This document shows positions 1 through 8,255 of a stretch of 64,000 bases of DNA, in pieces. Made by a program: the position numbers and the translations under genes. The notes beneath the pieces were generated by a model that had not been told where the DNA came from, did not search any database, and was given only the letters and a program-made list of their open reading frames with translations. Source of the DNA: Croceitalea dokdonensis DOKDO 023 (GTDB taxonomy: Bacteria; Bacteroidota; Bacteroidia; Flavobacteriales; Flavobacteriaceae); assembly GCF_001306415.1 (NCBI RefSeq), contig NZ_LDJX01000002.1, positions 496,001 to 560,000 on the forward strand, in the 5' to 3' direction. Positions within the stretch are counted from its first letter, which is position 1, and each line of letters begins with the position of its first letter.

Positions 1-1974
1 AAACTCATCTTTGGGGGCGATACCCCTGTCAAACAAAAACTTTTGCCAAAAACGGCTGTACAATAAATGGCCAGTGGCATGTTCGCTACCGCCAATATAT
101 AGGTCCACGTCCTGCCAATAATCAACAGCCTCCTTAGCATAAATGACCTCCTTGTTGTGCGGATCCATATAACGGTTAAAGTACTGGGAACTCCCGGCCC
201 ATCCTGGCATGGTGTTCAGTTCTAGCGGCCCTCCGAGCCTTCCTTCAGGTGAGGAGTTGGCAAACTCCGCTTCGGACACTATGTTTCCTTCATCGCCGTA
301 CTGCAACCAATGCCATGCTTTGGCATTTCCCAAAGGGGGTTCGCCCGTTTCCGTGGGCAGATATTTGTCCACCTCCGGCAGCTCTAAGGGCAAATGCTTT
401 TGGTCTAACATCTTTGGCATTCCATGGACATCGTAATAGACCGGGAAGGGTTCTCCCCAATACCGTTGCCTGCTAAATACCGCATCCCGTAATCTGTAAT
501 TGACCTTTCCTTTTCCCTGTCCAATCTTTTCCAACTCAAAAATGGCCCTTTTTACAGCCTTCTTATAGGATAATCCGTTTAAAAAGTCAGAATTGGCAAT
601 AATGGTTTTATCCTTATCTGCAAAAGCCTCGGCCGTAATATCGACCCCTTTAAAAATATTGGGGATGGGAATATTAAAGTGCTTGGCAAAGTCATAATCG
701 CGTTGATCACCACAGGGCACAGACATCACGGCCCCGGTACCATAACCGGCCAACACGTAATCACCAATCCAAATGGGAATGGGTTCTTTCGTAAAAGGGT
801 GTTCCGCATAAGCCCCCGTAAAAGCTCCCGAAATGGTTTTAACATCTGCCATACGGTCGCGTTCCGAACGTTTGGCAGTAGCTTGGATATACGCTTCCAC
901 TTCAGCTTTTTGCTCTGGTGTAGTTATTTTTGCCACCAGTTCATGCTCGGGTGCCAAGGTCATGAAAGATACCCCAAAAATAGTATCCGGGCGGGTAGTA
1001 AATACCTCAATAAAGCTTCCAGATTTCTGGGTGCCATGCGAATGGTCTTTGTGATCCGCTTGGACGTTTGGACTTAGGACTTTAAATTTAACCGAGGCCC
1101 CTTCTGAACGGCCAATCCAATTGGTCTGTGAATCCTTTAACGGCTGTGGCCAATCTATCGTATCCAGGCCATCCAACAAACGCTGCGCGTAGGCGGTAAT
1201 ACGCATCATCCATTGGGTCATTTTCTTGCGAATCACGGGGTGCCCGCCACGCTCAGAAACCCCATTGACAATTTCATCATTGGCCAAAACGGTTCCCAAG
1301 GCCGGACACCAATTAACCTCTGCATCGGCCAAATAGGTCAGACGGTATTTTAACAGCACTTCCTCTTTTTCTTTTTGGGGATACCCTTTCCATTCTTCCG
1401 CTGAGAAAATCACCACGTCATCATCGCAAGCGGCATTAACATTTTTGTTCCCTTCTTTTTCAAAGATGGCGATGAGGGAATCCATGCCTTGGGCCTTATT
1501 TGCATCCTTATTGTACCATGAATTGAACAATTGAATAAAAATCCATTGCGTCCATTTGTAGTAATCAGGGTTAGAGGTACGGACCTCACGGCTCCAATCA
1601 AAAGAAAAGCCCAACCTGTCCAATTGTTCACGATAGCGCTTAATATTGGTCTCTGTCGTAATCGCTGGATGCTGGCCAGTTTGGATAGCATATTGCTCCG
1701 CAGGAAGCCCAAAAGAATCGTACCCCATTGGGTGCAGCACATTAAATCCCTTATGCCGTTTGTACCGGGCGTAGATATCCCCGGCAATATAGCCCAACGG
1801 ATGCCCAACATGTAGTCCGGCGCCGGAAGGATAGGGGAACATGGAAAGCACATAATATTTTTGCTTGGATACCGCTCCGCTCTGTGAAGACTCTAGGGAG
1901 TCGGTTTTAAAGGTTTGGTACTTTGCCCAATGGGCCTGCCATTTTTTTTCGATTTGCTTAAAATCGTAATTCAT
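1..1974 (-). CDS. leuS: Leucine-tRNA ligase, N-terminal 658 residues (3' end outside window)
   Basis: Class Ia aminoacyl-tRNA synthetase that charges tRNA-Leu in the cytoplasm. The ATG at 1974 opens a frame that runs without a stop to the window edge. The HIGH signature appears as HVGH at residues 55-58, within PYPSGAGLHVGHPLGY. The CP1 editing domain carries the threonine-rich TTRPDT motif near residue 325. The C-terminal KMSKS loop and anticodon-binding domain lie beyond base 1, so the gene is truncated by the window, not broken. A TATTTTTG box on the minus strand (1998-2005) sits about 25 bases upstream of the start and fits the Bacteroidota -7 element; no well-spaced TTG was seen. It is divergent from ftsX. 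Function is secure. Confidence 0.96.
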   Translation of the reverse strand, partial: MNYDFKQIEKKWQAHWAKYQTFKTDSLESSQSGAVSKQKYYVLSMFPYPSGAGLHVGHPLGYIAGDIYARYKRHKGFNVLHPMGYDSFGLPAEQYAIQTGQHPAITTETNIKRYREQLDRLGFSFDWSREVRTSNPDYYKWTQWIFIQLFNSWYNKDANKAQGMDSLIAIFEKEGNKNVNAACDDDVVIFSAEEWKGYPQKEKEEVLLKYRLTYLADAEVNWCPALGTVLANDEIVNGVSERGGHPVIRKKMTQWMMRITAYAQRLLDGLDTIDWPQPLKDSQTNWIGRSEGASVKFKVLSPNVQADHKDHSHGTQKSGSFIEVFTTRPDTIFGVSFMTLAPEHELVAKITTPEQKAEVEAYIQATAKRSERDRMADVKTISGAFTGAYAEHPFTKEPIPIWIGDYVLAGYGTGAVMSVPCGDQRDYDFAKHFNIPIPNIFKGVDITAEAFADKDKTIIANSDFLNGLSYKKAVKRAIFELEKIGQGKGKVNYRLRDAVFSRQRYWGEPFPVYYDVHGMPKMLDQKHLPLELPEVDKYLPTETGEPPLGNAKAWHWLQYGDEGNIVSEAEFANSSPEGRLGGPLELNTMPGWAGSSQYFNRYMDPHNKEVIYAKEAVDYWQDVDLYIGGSEHATGHLLYSRFWQKFLFDRGIAPKDEF

Positions 1975-2156
1975 CTCACTGCTTCTTTTGTCATGCGCAA
2001 AAATAGGGGTAATGGCATTAAAACCGATTTACTTTTCTATTTTTACTCGATAAATGAAGGTGGTCCCCAAAAGACGCTTTTGTCTGTAACCCATGGATTT
2101 TTTATTTGTTTGCCTTGTTGGTACACCTTAAGGCGATGCTTAGTTGAGAAACACAT

Positions 2157-3035
2157 ATGGCCCAATATATTGAACGATACCAAAAACGACGATTGATATC
2201 GTCCTATTTTTCCGTAGTGCTTAGTATAGCCCTCGTACTTTTTTTGTTGGGCATTTTGGGGATGTTGGTGCTTAACACCAAGAAATTGGGGGATCATTTT
2301 AAAGAACAGATCACCATCTCTGTCTTTTTAAAGGACAACGCCAAACCTGTGGAGGTAGATCAATTGCAAAAGAGCCTTGCTCTAGCGGAGTACACTAAAT
2401 CTGCCGTGTATGTTTCCAAGGAGGATGCCGCCGAACAATACAGCGAGGACATCGGCGAAAATTTTCAAGAGTTTTTAGGGTATAACCCCTTAAAAAATTC
2501 GGTTGATGTGAAACTGAAGGCCAATTTTGTTTCTCCGGAACAGATAGCCACCATTGCTGCTGAACTTTCCGAAAAAACCTATGTGAGTGAGGTAAACTAT
2601 GACAAACCCCTGATCACCCTTCTCAATGACAACGTTAAAAAATTGAGTTTTTGGATATTGATAGCCAGTGCTGCCTTTACGGTCATTGCCGTTTTGCTGA
2701 TCAACAGTTCCATTAGATTGTCCATTTACTCCAAGCGTTTTATCATCAAGACGATGCAAATGGTTGGTGCCACCAAAACATTCATAAGGAGGCCATTTAT
2801 TGCCACCAATATTAAACTAGGCTTCCTTGGGGCGCTTCTTGCCATTATAGCCCTTGGTAGTGTGCTGTATTATGTACATCTAAATTTTCCGGAGTTAAAC
2901 CTGTCTGGAGACATTCCCGTATTGGCGGGGCTGTTTTTGGCGGTTATGGGCCTAGGGCTCTTAATTTCTTACCTTAGCACCTATTTTGCGACCCAACGTT
3001 TTCTAAATTTAAGAACTGACGACCTCTACTATTAA
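2157..3035 (+). CDS. ftsX: Cell division protein FtsX
   Basis: Polytopic inner-membrane partner of the FtsE ATPase, which couples cytokinesis to peptidoglycan hydrolase activation. The 292-residue protein has the family layout: a transmembrane helix at about residues 18-40, an extracytoplasmic domain at about 45-160, then three further membrane segments near 165-185, 220-240 and 260-285, the last three forming the FtsX permease domain. No ftsE lies beside it in the window. It heads a plus-strand group (DUF3098 gene, uppP, membrane peptide, truB) with short gaps, so these are probably co-transcribed. ATG 2157 is chosen because the charged N-terminus leads straight into the first helix. Confidence 0.93.
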   Translation: MAQYIERYQKRRLISSYFSVVLSIALVLFLLGILGMLVLNTKKLGDHFKEQITISVFLKDNAKPVEVDQLQKSLALAEYTKSAVYVSKEDAAEQYSEDIGENFQEFLGYNPLKNSVDVKLKANFVSPEQIATIAAELSEKTYVSEVNYDKPLITLLNDNVKKLSFWILIASAAFTVIAVLLINSSIRLSIYSKRFIIKTMQMVGATKTFIRRPFIATNIKLGFLGALLAIIALGSVLYYVHLNFPELNLSGDIPVLAGLFLAVMGLGLLISYLSTYFATQRFLNLRTDDLYY

Positions 3036-3058
3036 AACAAAATTGACTTTTTGCCGTT

Positions 3059-3322
3059 ATGAGTAAGAAAAATAAGACAAAGGAACAGCCAAGAATGGAA
3101 TTCATTTTTCAGAAAAAAAACTATACCTTTTTGTTTATAGGTTTGGCGCTGATTGCCCTGGGGTTTATTCTAATGGCAGGTGGCGGTAGTGACGATCCCA
3201 ATGTGTTTAATCCTGAAATCTATAATTTTAGACGTATTCGCTTAGCCCCCACCTTAATTCTTATTGGATTGGGCATACAGATTTATGCCATATTACTCAA
3301 CCCCAATAAAAGGAAAAAATAA
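3059..3322 (+). CDS. DUF3098 family small membrane protein
   Basis: An 87-residue protein with a short basic N-terminus followed by two hydrophobic segments, at about residues 22-42 (FLFIGLALIALGFILMAGG) and 63-80. The linker between them contains the DPNVFNPEIYNFRRIRLAP pattern typical of DUF3098. The family is found in Bacteroidota next to ftsX and uppP, but its biochemical role is unknown. It starts 23 bases after ftsX and ends 2 bases before the uppP start codon, so it is almost certainly in that transcript. An envelope or division-related role is inferred from the neighbours only. Confidence 0.85.
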   Translation: MSKKNKTKEQPRMEFIFQKKNYTFLFIGLALIALGFILMAGGGSDDPNVFNPEIYNFRRIRLAPTLILIGLGIQIYAILLNPNKRKK

Positions 3323-3324
3323 TT

Positions 3325-4125
3325 TTGGAAATCATAGACGCCATTATTTTAGGCATCATTCAAGGACTCACGGAGTTTTTACCAGTTTCCTCTAGCGGAC
3401 ATTTAGAGTTGGGGAAAGCCATTTTAGGGGATAATTCCGTTCCGGAAGAGAGCCTTTTGTTTACCGTTGTTTTACACTTTGCCACCGCCCTAAGCACCAT
3501 TGTGGTCTTTAGAAAGGACGTTTGGGAAATCCTTAGGGGCCTATTGCAGTTACAATGGAATGAAGAAGCGCGGTTTTCCCTAAAAATCATCATCTCCATG
3601 TTGCCTGCAGTTTTTGTGGGCCTTTTCTTTGAAGAGGAATTGGAAGCTTTTTTTGGAGGCAATATTCAACTGGTGGGCTTTATGCTCATTGTCACTGCGG
3701 TATTGCTTTATTTTGCAGATAAGGCCAAGGATACAGAAAAAAAAGTGAGTTTTGGCAATGCCTTCATTGTTGGTTTGGCCCAGGCCATTGCCATGCTGCC
3801 CGGAATTTCCAGAAGCGGTGCCACCATTTCTACCTCCGTTCTATTGGGCGTGGACAAAACCAAAGCAGCCCGTTTCTCCTTTTTAATGGTAGTCCCATTG
3901 ATATTCGGCAAAATTGCAAAAGACATTATGAGTGGTGACCTCACTGCAAACGGGGACAATAACATCGCTATGATAGCAGGTTTTGTGGCAGCCTTTGTAG
4001 CCGGTTTGGCCGCTTGCACTTGGATGATACAATTGGTTAAAAAAAGTAAACTCAGTTATTTTGCCATTTACTGCCTTATTGTAGGCCTTATAGCTGTTGG
4101 ATTTAGTATTTGGGGAAACCCTTAG
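3325..4125 (+). CDS. uppP: Undecaprenyl-diphosphatase UppP/BacA
   Basis: Integral membrane phosphatase that converts undecaprenyl diphosphate to the monophosphate, recycling the lipid carrier for peptidoglycan and O-antigen synthesis. The 266-residue length is normal. Both conserved active-site blocks are visible: GIIQGLTEFLPVSSSGHLE near residues 10-28, with the E and SSSGH motif, and the LPGISRSGATI block near residues 155-170, with its catalytic-region arginine. Multiple hydrophobic helices follow. The start is TTG at 3325, three bases after the stop of the DUF3098 gene; no ATG in frame would keep the first conserved helix. Operon partner of ftsX and truB. Confidence 0.95.
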   Translation: MEIIDAIILGIIQGLTEFLPVSSSGHLELGKAILGDNSVPEESLLFTVVLHFATALSTIVVFRKDVWEILRGLLQLQWNEEARFSLKIIISMLPAVFVGLFFEEELEAFFGGNIQLVGFMLIVTAVLLYFADKAKDTEKKVSFGNAFIVGLAQAIAMLPGISRSGATISTSVLLGVDKTKAARFSFLMVVPLIFGKIAKDIMSGDLTANGDNNIAMIAGFVAAFVAGLAACTWMIQLVKKSKLSYFAIYCLIVGLIAVGFSIWGNP

Positions 4126-4154
4126 AAATTCTAATTTAGCTTAAAATAAGCGTT

Positions 4155-4265
4155 ATGATGACATTGGGTATGTTGGGTCCATGGCAAATTATCTTAATTC
4201 TTTTAATATTTATCGTAATACCTGGCCTATTTATCTATTGGTTGGTCAAAAAATTAAAAAAGTAA
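4155..4265 (+). CDS. 36-residue single-span membrane peptide
   Basis: A short ORF, ATG 4155 to TAA 4263-4265, lies between uppP and truB. The translation starts MMTLGMLGPWQIILILL, continues through one hydrophobic span of about 20 residues and ends in a basic tail (VKKLKK). The N-terminal G-P-W-Q-I-I-L-I-L-L pattern resembles the start of TatA-like or other very small Bacteroidota membrane proteins, but the conserved TatA FG hinge and amphipathic helix are missing. The 29-base gap after uppP and 9-base gap before truB support a translated operon member. Function unknown. It could be a chance ORF, though the ordered hydrophobic-basic layout argues against this. Confidence 0.55.
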   Translation: MMTLGMLGPWQIILILLIFIVIPGLFIYWLVKKLKK

Positions 4266-4274
4266 TCCAGACCC

Positions 4275-4976
4275 TTGAATTTTAAAAACACCTCCAAAGA
4301 AGACTTTTTAGATGGGCAGATTATTTTGGTTGATAAGCCGCTGACCTGGTCCTCTTTCCAGGCAGTGAATGCCTTAAAGTGGGCCATCCGCAAGAAATTC
4401 CAATTAAAAAAAATCAAAATTGGCCATGCCGGCACCTTGGACCCATTGGCCACGGGACTTCTCATCATCTGCTGTGGAAAGTTTACCAAGCGCATCCCAG
4501 ATTTGCAAGGGCAAATCAAGGAATATACCGGAACGTTTACCCTTGGTGCCACAACCCCATCATACGATTTGGAGACGCCAATTGATGCCTATTTTGACAC
4601 TTCGCATCTTACCGAAGCACTACTTCATGCAACAACCAAACAGTTTCTTGGAGCTATTGAACAAAAGCCACCCGTATTCTCAGCTCTAAAAAAAGACGGT
4701 AAACGGCTCTATGAATATGCCCGCGAAGGGGAAACGGTGGAAATTCCGGCAAGAAAAGTACATATATCCACTTTTGAACTAACCCGTGTTAACCTTCCCG
4801 TAATCCATTTTAAGGTAACATGCAGCAAAGGAACCTATATCAGGTCCCTCGCCTATGATTTTGGAAAGGCCTTGGGTTCTGGCGCGCATCTTTCTAGCCT
4901 AAGACGAACCAAAATAGGGGATTATAACGTAGATAATGCAATAAGTCCCGAAGCTTTTAAAATACAGCTAGAATAG
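4275..4976 (+). CDS. truB: tRNA pseudouridine(55) synthase TruB
   Basis: Converts U55 to pseudouridine in the T-loop of tRNAs. The 233-residue protein contains the TruB catalytic motif GHAGTLDPLATGLL, with the nucleophile Asp at residue 56, the KPLTWSSF block near residues 21-28 and the downstream KPPVFSALKKDGKRLYEYAREGE region. Another conserved stretch, CSKGTYIRSLAYDFG, is near residue 188. It lacks the extra C-terminal PUA domain of the E. coli protein, as is common in short bacterial forms. TTG 4275 is used as the start; it follows the membrane peptide by 9 bases. Last gene of the ftsX group before a 65-base gap. Confidence 0.95.
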   Translation: MNFKNTSKEDFLDGQIILVDKPLTWSSFQAVNALKWAIRKKFQLKKIKIGHAGTLDPLATGLLIICCGKFTKRIPDLQGQIKEYTGTFTLGATTPSYDLETPIDAYFDTSHLTEALLHATTKQFLGAIEQKPPVFSALKKDGKRLYEYAREGETVEIPARKVHISTFELTRVNLPVIHFKVTCSKGTYIRSLAYDFGKALGSGAHLSSLRRTKIGDYNVDNAISPEAFKIQLE

Positions 4977-5041
4977 TTGACTTCGCTAAAGAGCAGCGCA
5001 TTCACAAAATATTTTTAGTAAAACTGGGTTATTATACCACT

Positions 5042-5764
5042 ATGAGCCTCAACAGAAAGCAATTATCCTTAATGATCACCATTTTTTCCATGGCGATTAT
5101 CCTATTGCTATTGTACAATGTACATTTAGGAAGTGAACGGGTAGAGGAATATGTGATTGAGATGGCCCTTGCCGATGAGGATATTGAAAAACTGTTGGAA
5201 GAGGAGCAAAAAAGACTTGAAGAGCTAACCGATAAGGCAGACCCCATTAAATCCCATATGGCCTATAATGAGACGGCAAAACCTAGTGTTTCGGAACCAG
5301 AACCCTTAAAAACATTGGATCAATTACTACAAGAACGTGATATGGGACAAAACCCCAATGAGCCGCTGACCAATAGTGGTGGATACGCTGCAAATTTAAA
5401 GGAACTAGCAAAAAAACGGAAAGAGCGAAAAGAACAACTGAGCGAAAAAGAGGCAGAGAAGAAAACCTTCACCAACAACCTTAAGGACAAACGTACCTCC
5501 ATATCCTATTCCTTGGTAGATAGGAATGCCTATGACCTACCACCGCCAATTTATACTTGTATACGCGGCGGAAAAGTAGTCATTAATATAGAGGTAGATG
5601 CCAGTGGCAGTGTAACGGATGCTTACCTAAACGAAAAAAGTTCCACGACCTCTGATTATTGTTTGATTGAAAATGCGATTGCCTATGCGCTAAAAGCACA
5701 GTTCAACAGTGGCAACAAAGCCACCCAAAAAGGCACTATTACCTATTTGTTCCAAAGTAAGTAA
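5042..5764 (+). CDS. Membrane-anchored protein with TonB-like C-terminal domain
   Basis: A 240-residue protein with an N-terminal membrane anchor (about residues 9-27, LMITIFSMAIILLLLYNV), a long acidic/basic helical linker (about residues 35-160, rich in E and K, probably coiled coil) and a C-terminal domain at about 165-240. The last part contains KVVINIEVDASGSVTDAYLNE, the pattern of TonB C-terminal domains that contact outer-membrane receptors. It differs from a standard TonB in lacking a proline-rich spanner. No exbBD lies nearby. A periplasmic energy-transduction or scaffold role is inferred. It follows truB by 65 bases and converges on the thioredoxin-like gene. Confidence 0.65.
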   Translation: MSLNRKQLSLMITIFSMAIILLLLYNVHLGSERVEEYVIEMALADEDIEKLLEEEQKRLEELTDKADPIKSHMAYNETAKPSVSEPEPLKTLDQLLQERDMGQNPNEPLTNSGGYAANLKELAKKRKERKEQLSEKEAEKKTFTNNLKDKRTSISYSLVDRNAYDLPPPIYTCIRGGKVVINIEVDASGSVTDAYLNEKSSTTSDYCLIENAIAYALKAQFNSGNKATQKGTITYLFQSK

Positions 5765-5769
5765 ATGAA

Positions 5770-6387
5770 CTAAAGGGAGGTTAACAGCTCCATTAGATCA
5801 TCAAACACATCTTGCCCTTTATTTTTATTATACCATGTCTGCAGGTCTTGCTTTAAAGCTGCCCCCACGGTTCCATGCTGTTTCTTGTAGTCCTGCACCA
5901 TCTTTGTGGGCACCGTGGAACGCGGGCCCCAATTGCCCAAAACCTCATGGGTAAGGGCATCCAACATAATCAATTTGGGAATGGACATGGCACCATTGGT
6001 CAGGAATGCGTTCATGAGGTCTACGTTTTCATCCCTAAAGACGATTTTTAGTTCTAAATCCTTTATAGCTTGCGCCATCTTGTGCATCACCGGCAAACTG
6101 GGAGATGCATCACCGCACCAACTTTCCGTAATGACCAGCCAAATGATTTTCCTTGGCAGTTGTAGCTCCCTTAAACGCTCTCCATCCAATTTTAAGGTCT
6201 TGTCCCAACGCCTCATGCGCCTATCGTTCAGCTGGGTATAATTGGCCAAGGCTTCGGTTTTTACCGGGCCCGAGTTGGAGGCCGTTTCTGACCAATGCTG
6301 CACCATTTTTCTATAGCTAAGGTAGTCTGTAGTATGGTTAAGGGCATTCTCAATAATTTCGGCAGTGGTTTGCAATGATTTTTCCAT
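5770..6387 (-). CDS. Thioredoxin-fold protein with a single active-site cysteine
   Basis: Thioredoxin-superfamily protein of about 205 residues. An N-terminal helical segment (about 1-75) is followed by a thioredoxin fold with the ITESWCGDASPSLPVM motif. Only one cysteine is present where a classical CxxC would sit (CGDA), so it is unlikely to act as a simple dithiol reductase. The downstream AMSIPKLIML segment supplies the cis-proline. The start at 6387 (MEKSLQ) is preferred over the upstream ATG at 6405, because residues before it look like untranslated leader. The family is common and uncharacterised in Flavobacteria. It ends 5 bases from the convergent TonB-like gene. Confidence 0.75.
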   Translation of the reverse strand: MEKSLQTTAEIIENALNHTTDYLSYRKMVQHWSETASNSGPVKTEALANYTQLNDRRMRRWDKTLKLDGERLRELQLPRKIIWLVITESWCGDASPSLPVMHKMAQAIKDLELKIVFRDENVDLMNAFLTNGAMSIPKLIMLDALTHEVLGNWGPRSTVPTKMVQDYKKQHGTVGAALKQDLQTWYNKNKGQDVFDDLMELLTSL

Positions 6388-6450
6388 AAATTTTAGCATT
6401 AACAAAAGCTACTAATGTGTACAACTTACCAAGATATAGTCGTAGAAGCA

Positions 6451-6484
6451 AAAAAAACCTGACAATCATCATTGTCAGGTTTTT
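6451..6484 (-). terminator. Intrinsic terminator of the small secreted acidic protein gene
   Basis: A perfect 9-bp stem, CCTGACAAT / ATTGTCAGG (6458-6466 and 6471-6479) with a 4-base loop, is flanked by A7 on the left and T5 on the right. It lies 10 bases beyond the stop of the 6489 gene, and the A-run gives the U-tract on the minus strand. Confidence 0.85.
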
Positions 6485-6488
6485 ACTT

Positions 6489-6815
6489 TTATTGTCCTAC
6501 ATAGGGGCTAAACGTTTCTAGCAAATCCATCTCAGGTTCGTCCTCCTGATTTGCATCGTCCCAGACATCATGGAAATGGATTTCGCGCATATCAAAAATC
6601 ATCCCTTTAAAGGCATCAAAGTCGTCCGGCAAATATTGTAACACCTCGTACCCCAACTCGGGTTCCTCATCCACTTCCACAAACTCTACTGTGCGGATAA
6701 ATGCAGCGCGATCAGCCTCTGACATCTGCTCCACCCTGTCATTGTTGTGGTTCCCCATAGCGGTATAACTTGTGGCCGCTAACACTAGCATTGATAACAT
6801 AGTCCTCTTCTTCAT
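6489..6815 (-). CDS. Small secreted acidic protein of unknown function
   Basis: About 108 residues when started at the ATG at 6815 (MKKRTML), which gives a clean signal peptide: two basic residues, a hydrophobic core, then a likely cleavage after A-x-G near residue 21. An upstream in-frame ATG at 6839 would bury this signal behind eight extra residues. The mature part is strongly acidic, with no cysteine and no recognisable domain. It has its own terminator immediately downstream and lies 49 bases after the 6865 gene. No function is assigned. Confidence 0.6.
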   Translation of the reverse strand: MKKRTMLSMLVLAATSYTAMGNHNNDRVEQMSEADRAAFIRTVEFVEVDEEPELGYEVLQYLPDDFDAFKGMIFDMREIHFHDVWDDANQEDEPEMDLLETFSPYVGQ

Positions 6816-6864
6816 ACTCTTGGCTTTACCTTGTTTCATTAAATTTAACTGTTGTACTCTTTCT

Positions 6865-7254
6865 TTATGTAATTACGATTTCTTGGCTTGTGACCGCTTT
6901 TTTACGGTCTATAAATAACTTTGCCGCATTGTGGTAAAAAGGTTTACCGCTCTTTTTCTTAAGGATGGCTATCTCTTCCCCATTACCCAATTTTATGATA
7001 CCGGTAACATAGGCATGCACGCCCTCCAATTCCGATAATTCTTTTAAATCAGATATTTTAAGATTAAAGAAATCCAAGGAGCCATAGATATATTGAAAAT
7101 ATCGGTTAGAGGGTCTACCTATGGTCACCCCCGATCCTATGGTCAATTCCTTTAGGGATTGCCCTTGGTTTTCAGTATCATCTTTTGGAAATAAAACTGG
7201 GTATTCTTTTTTGCCTTTGAGCGATTTTTTTCCCATTCTCAAATCTTTTTGCAA
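6865..7254 (-). CDS. Small protein sharing a C-terminal pattern with the 13.5-14.3 kb pair
   Basis: A 129-residue cytoplasmic-looking protein with a lysine-rich N-terminus and no signal peptide. The alternative start MGKKSLKG at 7236 is equally good. The C-terminal half has NGEEIAILKKKSGKPFYHNA, which resembles NGEQPKVTLERADGKKFFNA in the secreted protein at 13872-14255 and the corresponding part of its neighbour at 13490-13870. An upstream stretch (GVTIGRPSNRYFQYI) also resembles MMITVPSSGSFQHV in the 13872 protein. I infer a shared domain, with weak identity. It is not recognised as a named family. An AT-rich leader follows, divergent from nothing and downstream of the YitT gene. Confidence 0.55.
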   Translation of the reverse strand: MQKDLRMGKKSLKGKKEYPVLFPKDDTENQGQSLKELTIGSGVTIGRPSNRYFQYIYGSLDFFNLKISDLKELSELEGVHAYVTGIIKLGNGEEIAILKKKSGKPFYHNAAKLFIDRKKAVTSQEIVIT

Positions 7255-7333
7255 AGATACCGTAGGAAAATCTACCTCAAAAGTATTACAACGTTAATCA
7301 ATAGTTAAACATTTTATAGTAATAGTTCTACTA

Positions 7334-8245
7334 TTAATAATGCCTTTTCTTTATCATACCGCCACGGGTATCATTTATACTGCTCATTACCACAAAGGCC
7401 TTGGGGTCAATACGCTCCAGTTCTACCGTAAGTTTTCTGATTTCCAGTCTAGTAATAACGGTGTATATGACATCATATTCATTATGTTCCCCCTTTTTTC
7501 CATAGCCGCCTTTTGCCTTGTAAATGGTAAGTCCGCGCCCCAGTTCTTCAGAAATCATAAGTCTTACCTCTTCACTTTTTCCTGAAATAATGGTTACGCC
7601 CGTATATTCCTCAATACCGTCCACCACAAAGTCCAACGTTTTTGATGCCGCCAAATACGTAAGCATGGAATACAGTGCTGCTTCAATGGAAAGAAGGTAA
7701 GCTGCGGCCAAAAAGATGAAAATGTTGATCAATATGATGACATCACCAATCTTAACCCCAAGTTTCCGGCTCAGATAAATGGCCAATACCTCGGTACCGT
7801 CCAAAACCCCACCGCCACGAATGCTCAACCCAATACCGGCACCCAAGAAGAAACCGCCAAAGACGGCCACCAGTAATTTGTCCTGCGTTACCTCAGGAAA
7901 ACTTACCGTTGCCAATACCAAGGCCAAACCTAAAATAGCACATAGCGTTTTTACTGCAAATTGCCTACCTATGACCCTATAACCCATAAAAAGAAAGGGA
8001 ATGTTCACAAGAACGATCAAAAGGTACAAGGGTAAGGTAGTGACCTCCGTTACCAACAGGGAAATGCCCGTGGCCCCGCCATCTATAAACCTATTGGGCA
8101 ACAAAAAACTTTCCAGGCCAAAGGCCGCAGAAAATATACCGGACACGATAAATAAGGTATCCTTAAGCAAACTGTTGAACTGCACACCGGACCTACCGGT
8201 TTTTAATAGCCTCCGTTTTTCAATAATACCATTGTCATTGGCCAT
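7334..8245 (-). CDS. YitT family membrane protein (DUF161 plus DUF2179)
   Basis: A 303-residue protein with a polytopic N-terminal part of five or six hydrophobic segments (about residues 28-210). It includes the family pattern FGLESFLLPNRFIDGGATGISLL and the SIRGGGVLDGTEVLAIYLSRK block. A C-terminal cytoplasmic DUF2179 domain (about 220-295) includes GEHNEYDVIYTVITRLE. YitT-type proteins are widespread, and their substrate or partner is not firmly known; a transport or membrane-signalling role is commonly assumed. It ends 79 bases upstream of the 6865 gene and starts 10 bases after the TolC gene stop, so it may be the distal gene of the efflux operon. Confidence 0.85.
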   Translation of the reverse strand: MANDNGIIEKRRLLKTGRSGVQFNSLLKDTLFIVSGIFSAAFGLESFLLPNRFIDGGATGISLLVTEVTTLPLYLLIVLVNIPFLFMGYRVIGRQFAVKTLCAILGLALVLATVSFPEVTQDKLLVAVFGGFFLGAGIGLSIRGGGVLDGTEVLAIYLSRKLGVKIGDVIILINIFIFLAAAYLLSIEAALYSMLTYLAASKTLDFVVDGIEEYTGVTIISGKSEEVRLMISEELGRGLTIYKAKGGYGKKGEHNEYDVIYTVITRLEIRKLTVELERIDPKAFVVMSSINDTRGGMIKKRHY

Positions 8246-8255
8246 GTACTCTTAT

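Noticed and set aside
1-1974. LeuS lacking KMSKS, considered as a defective gene
   Set aside because: The motif lies in the C-terminal part, which is simply outside the window.
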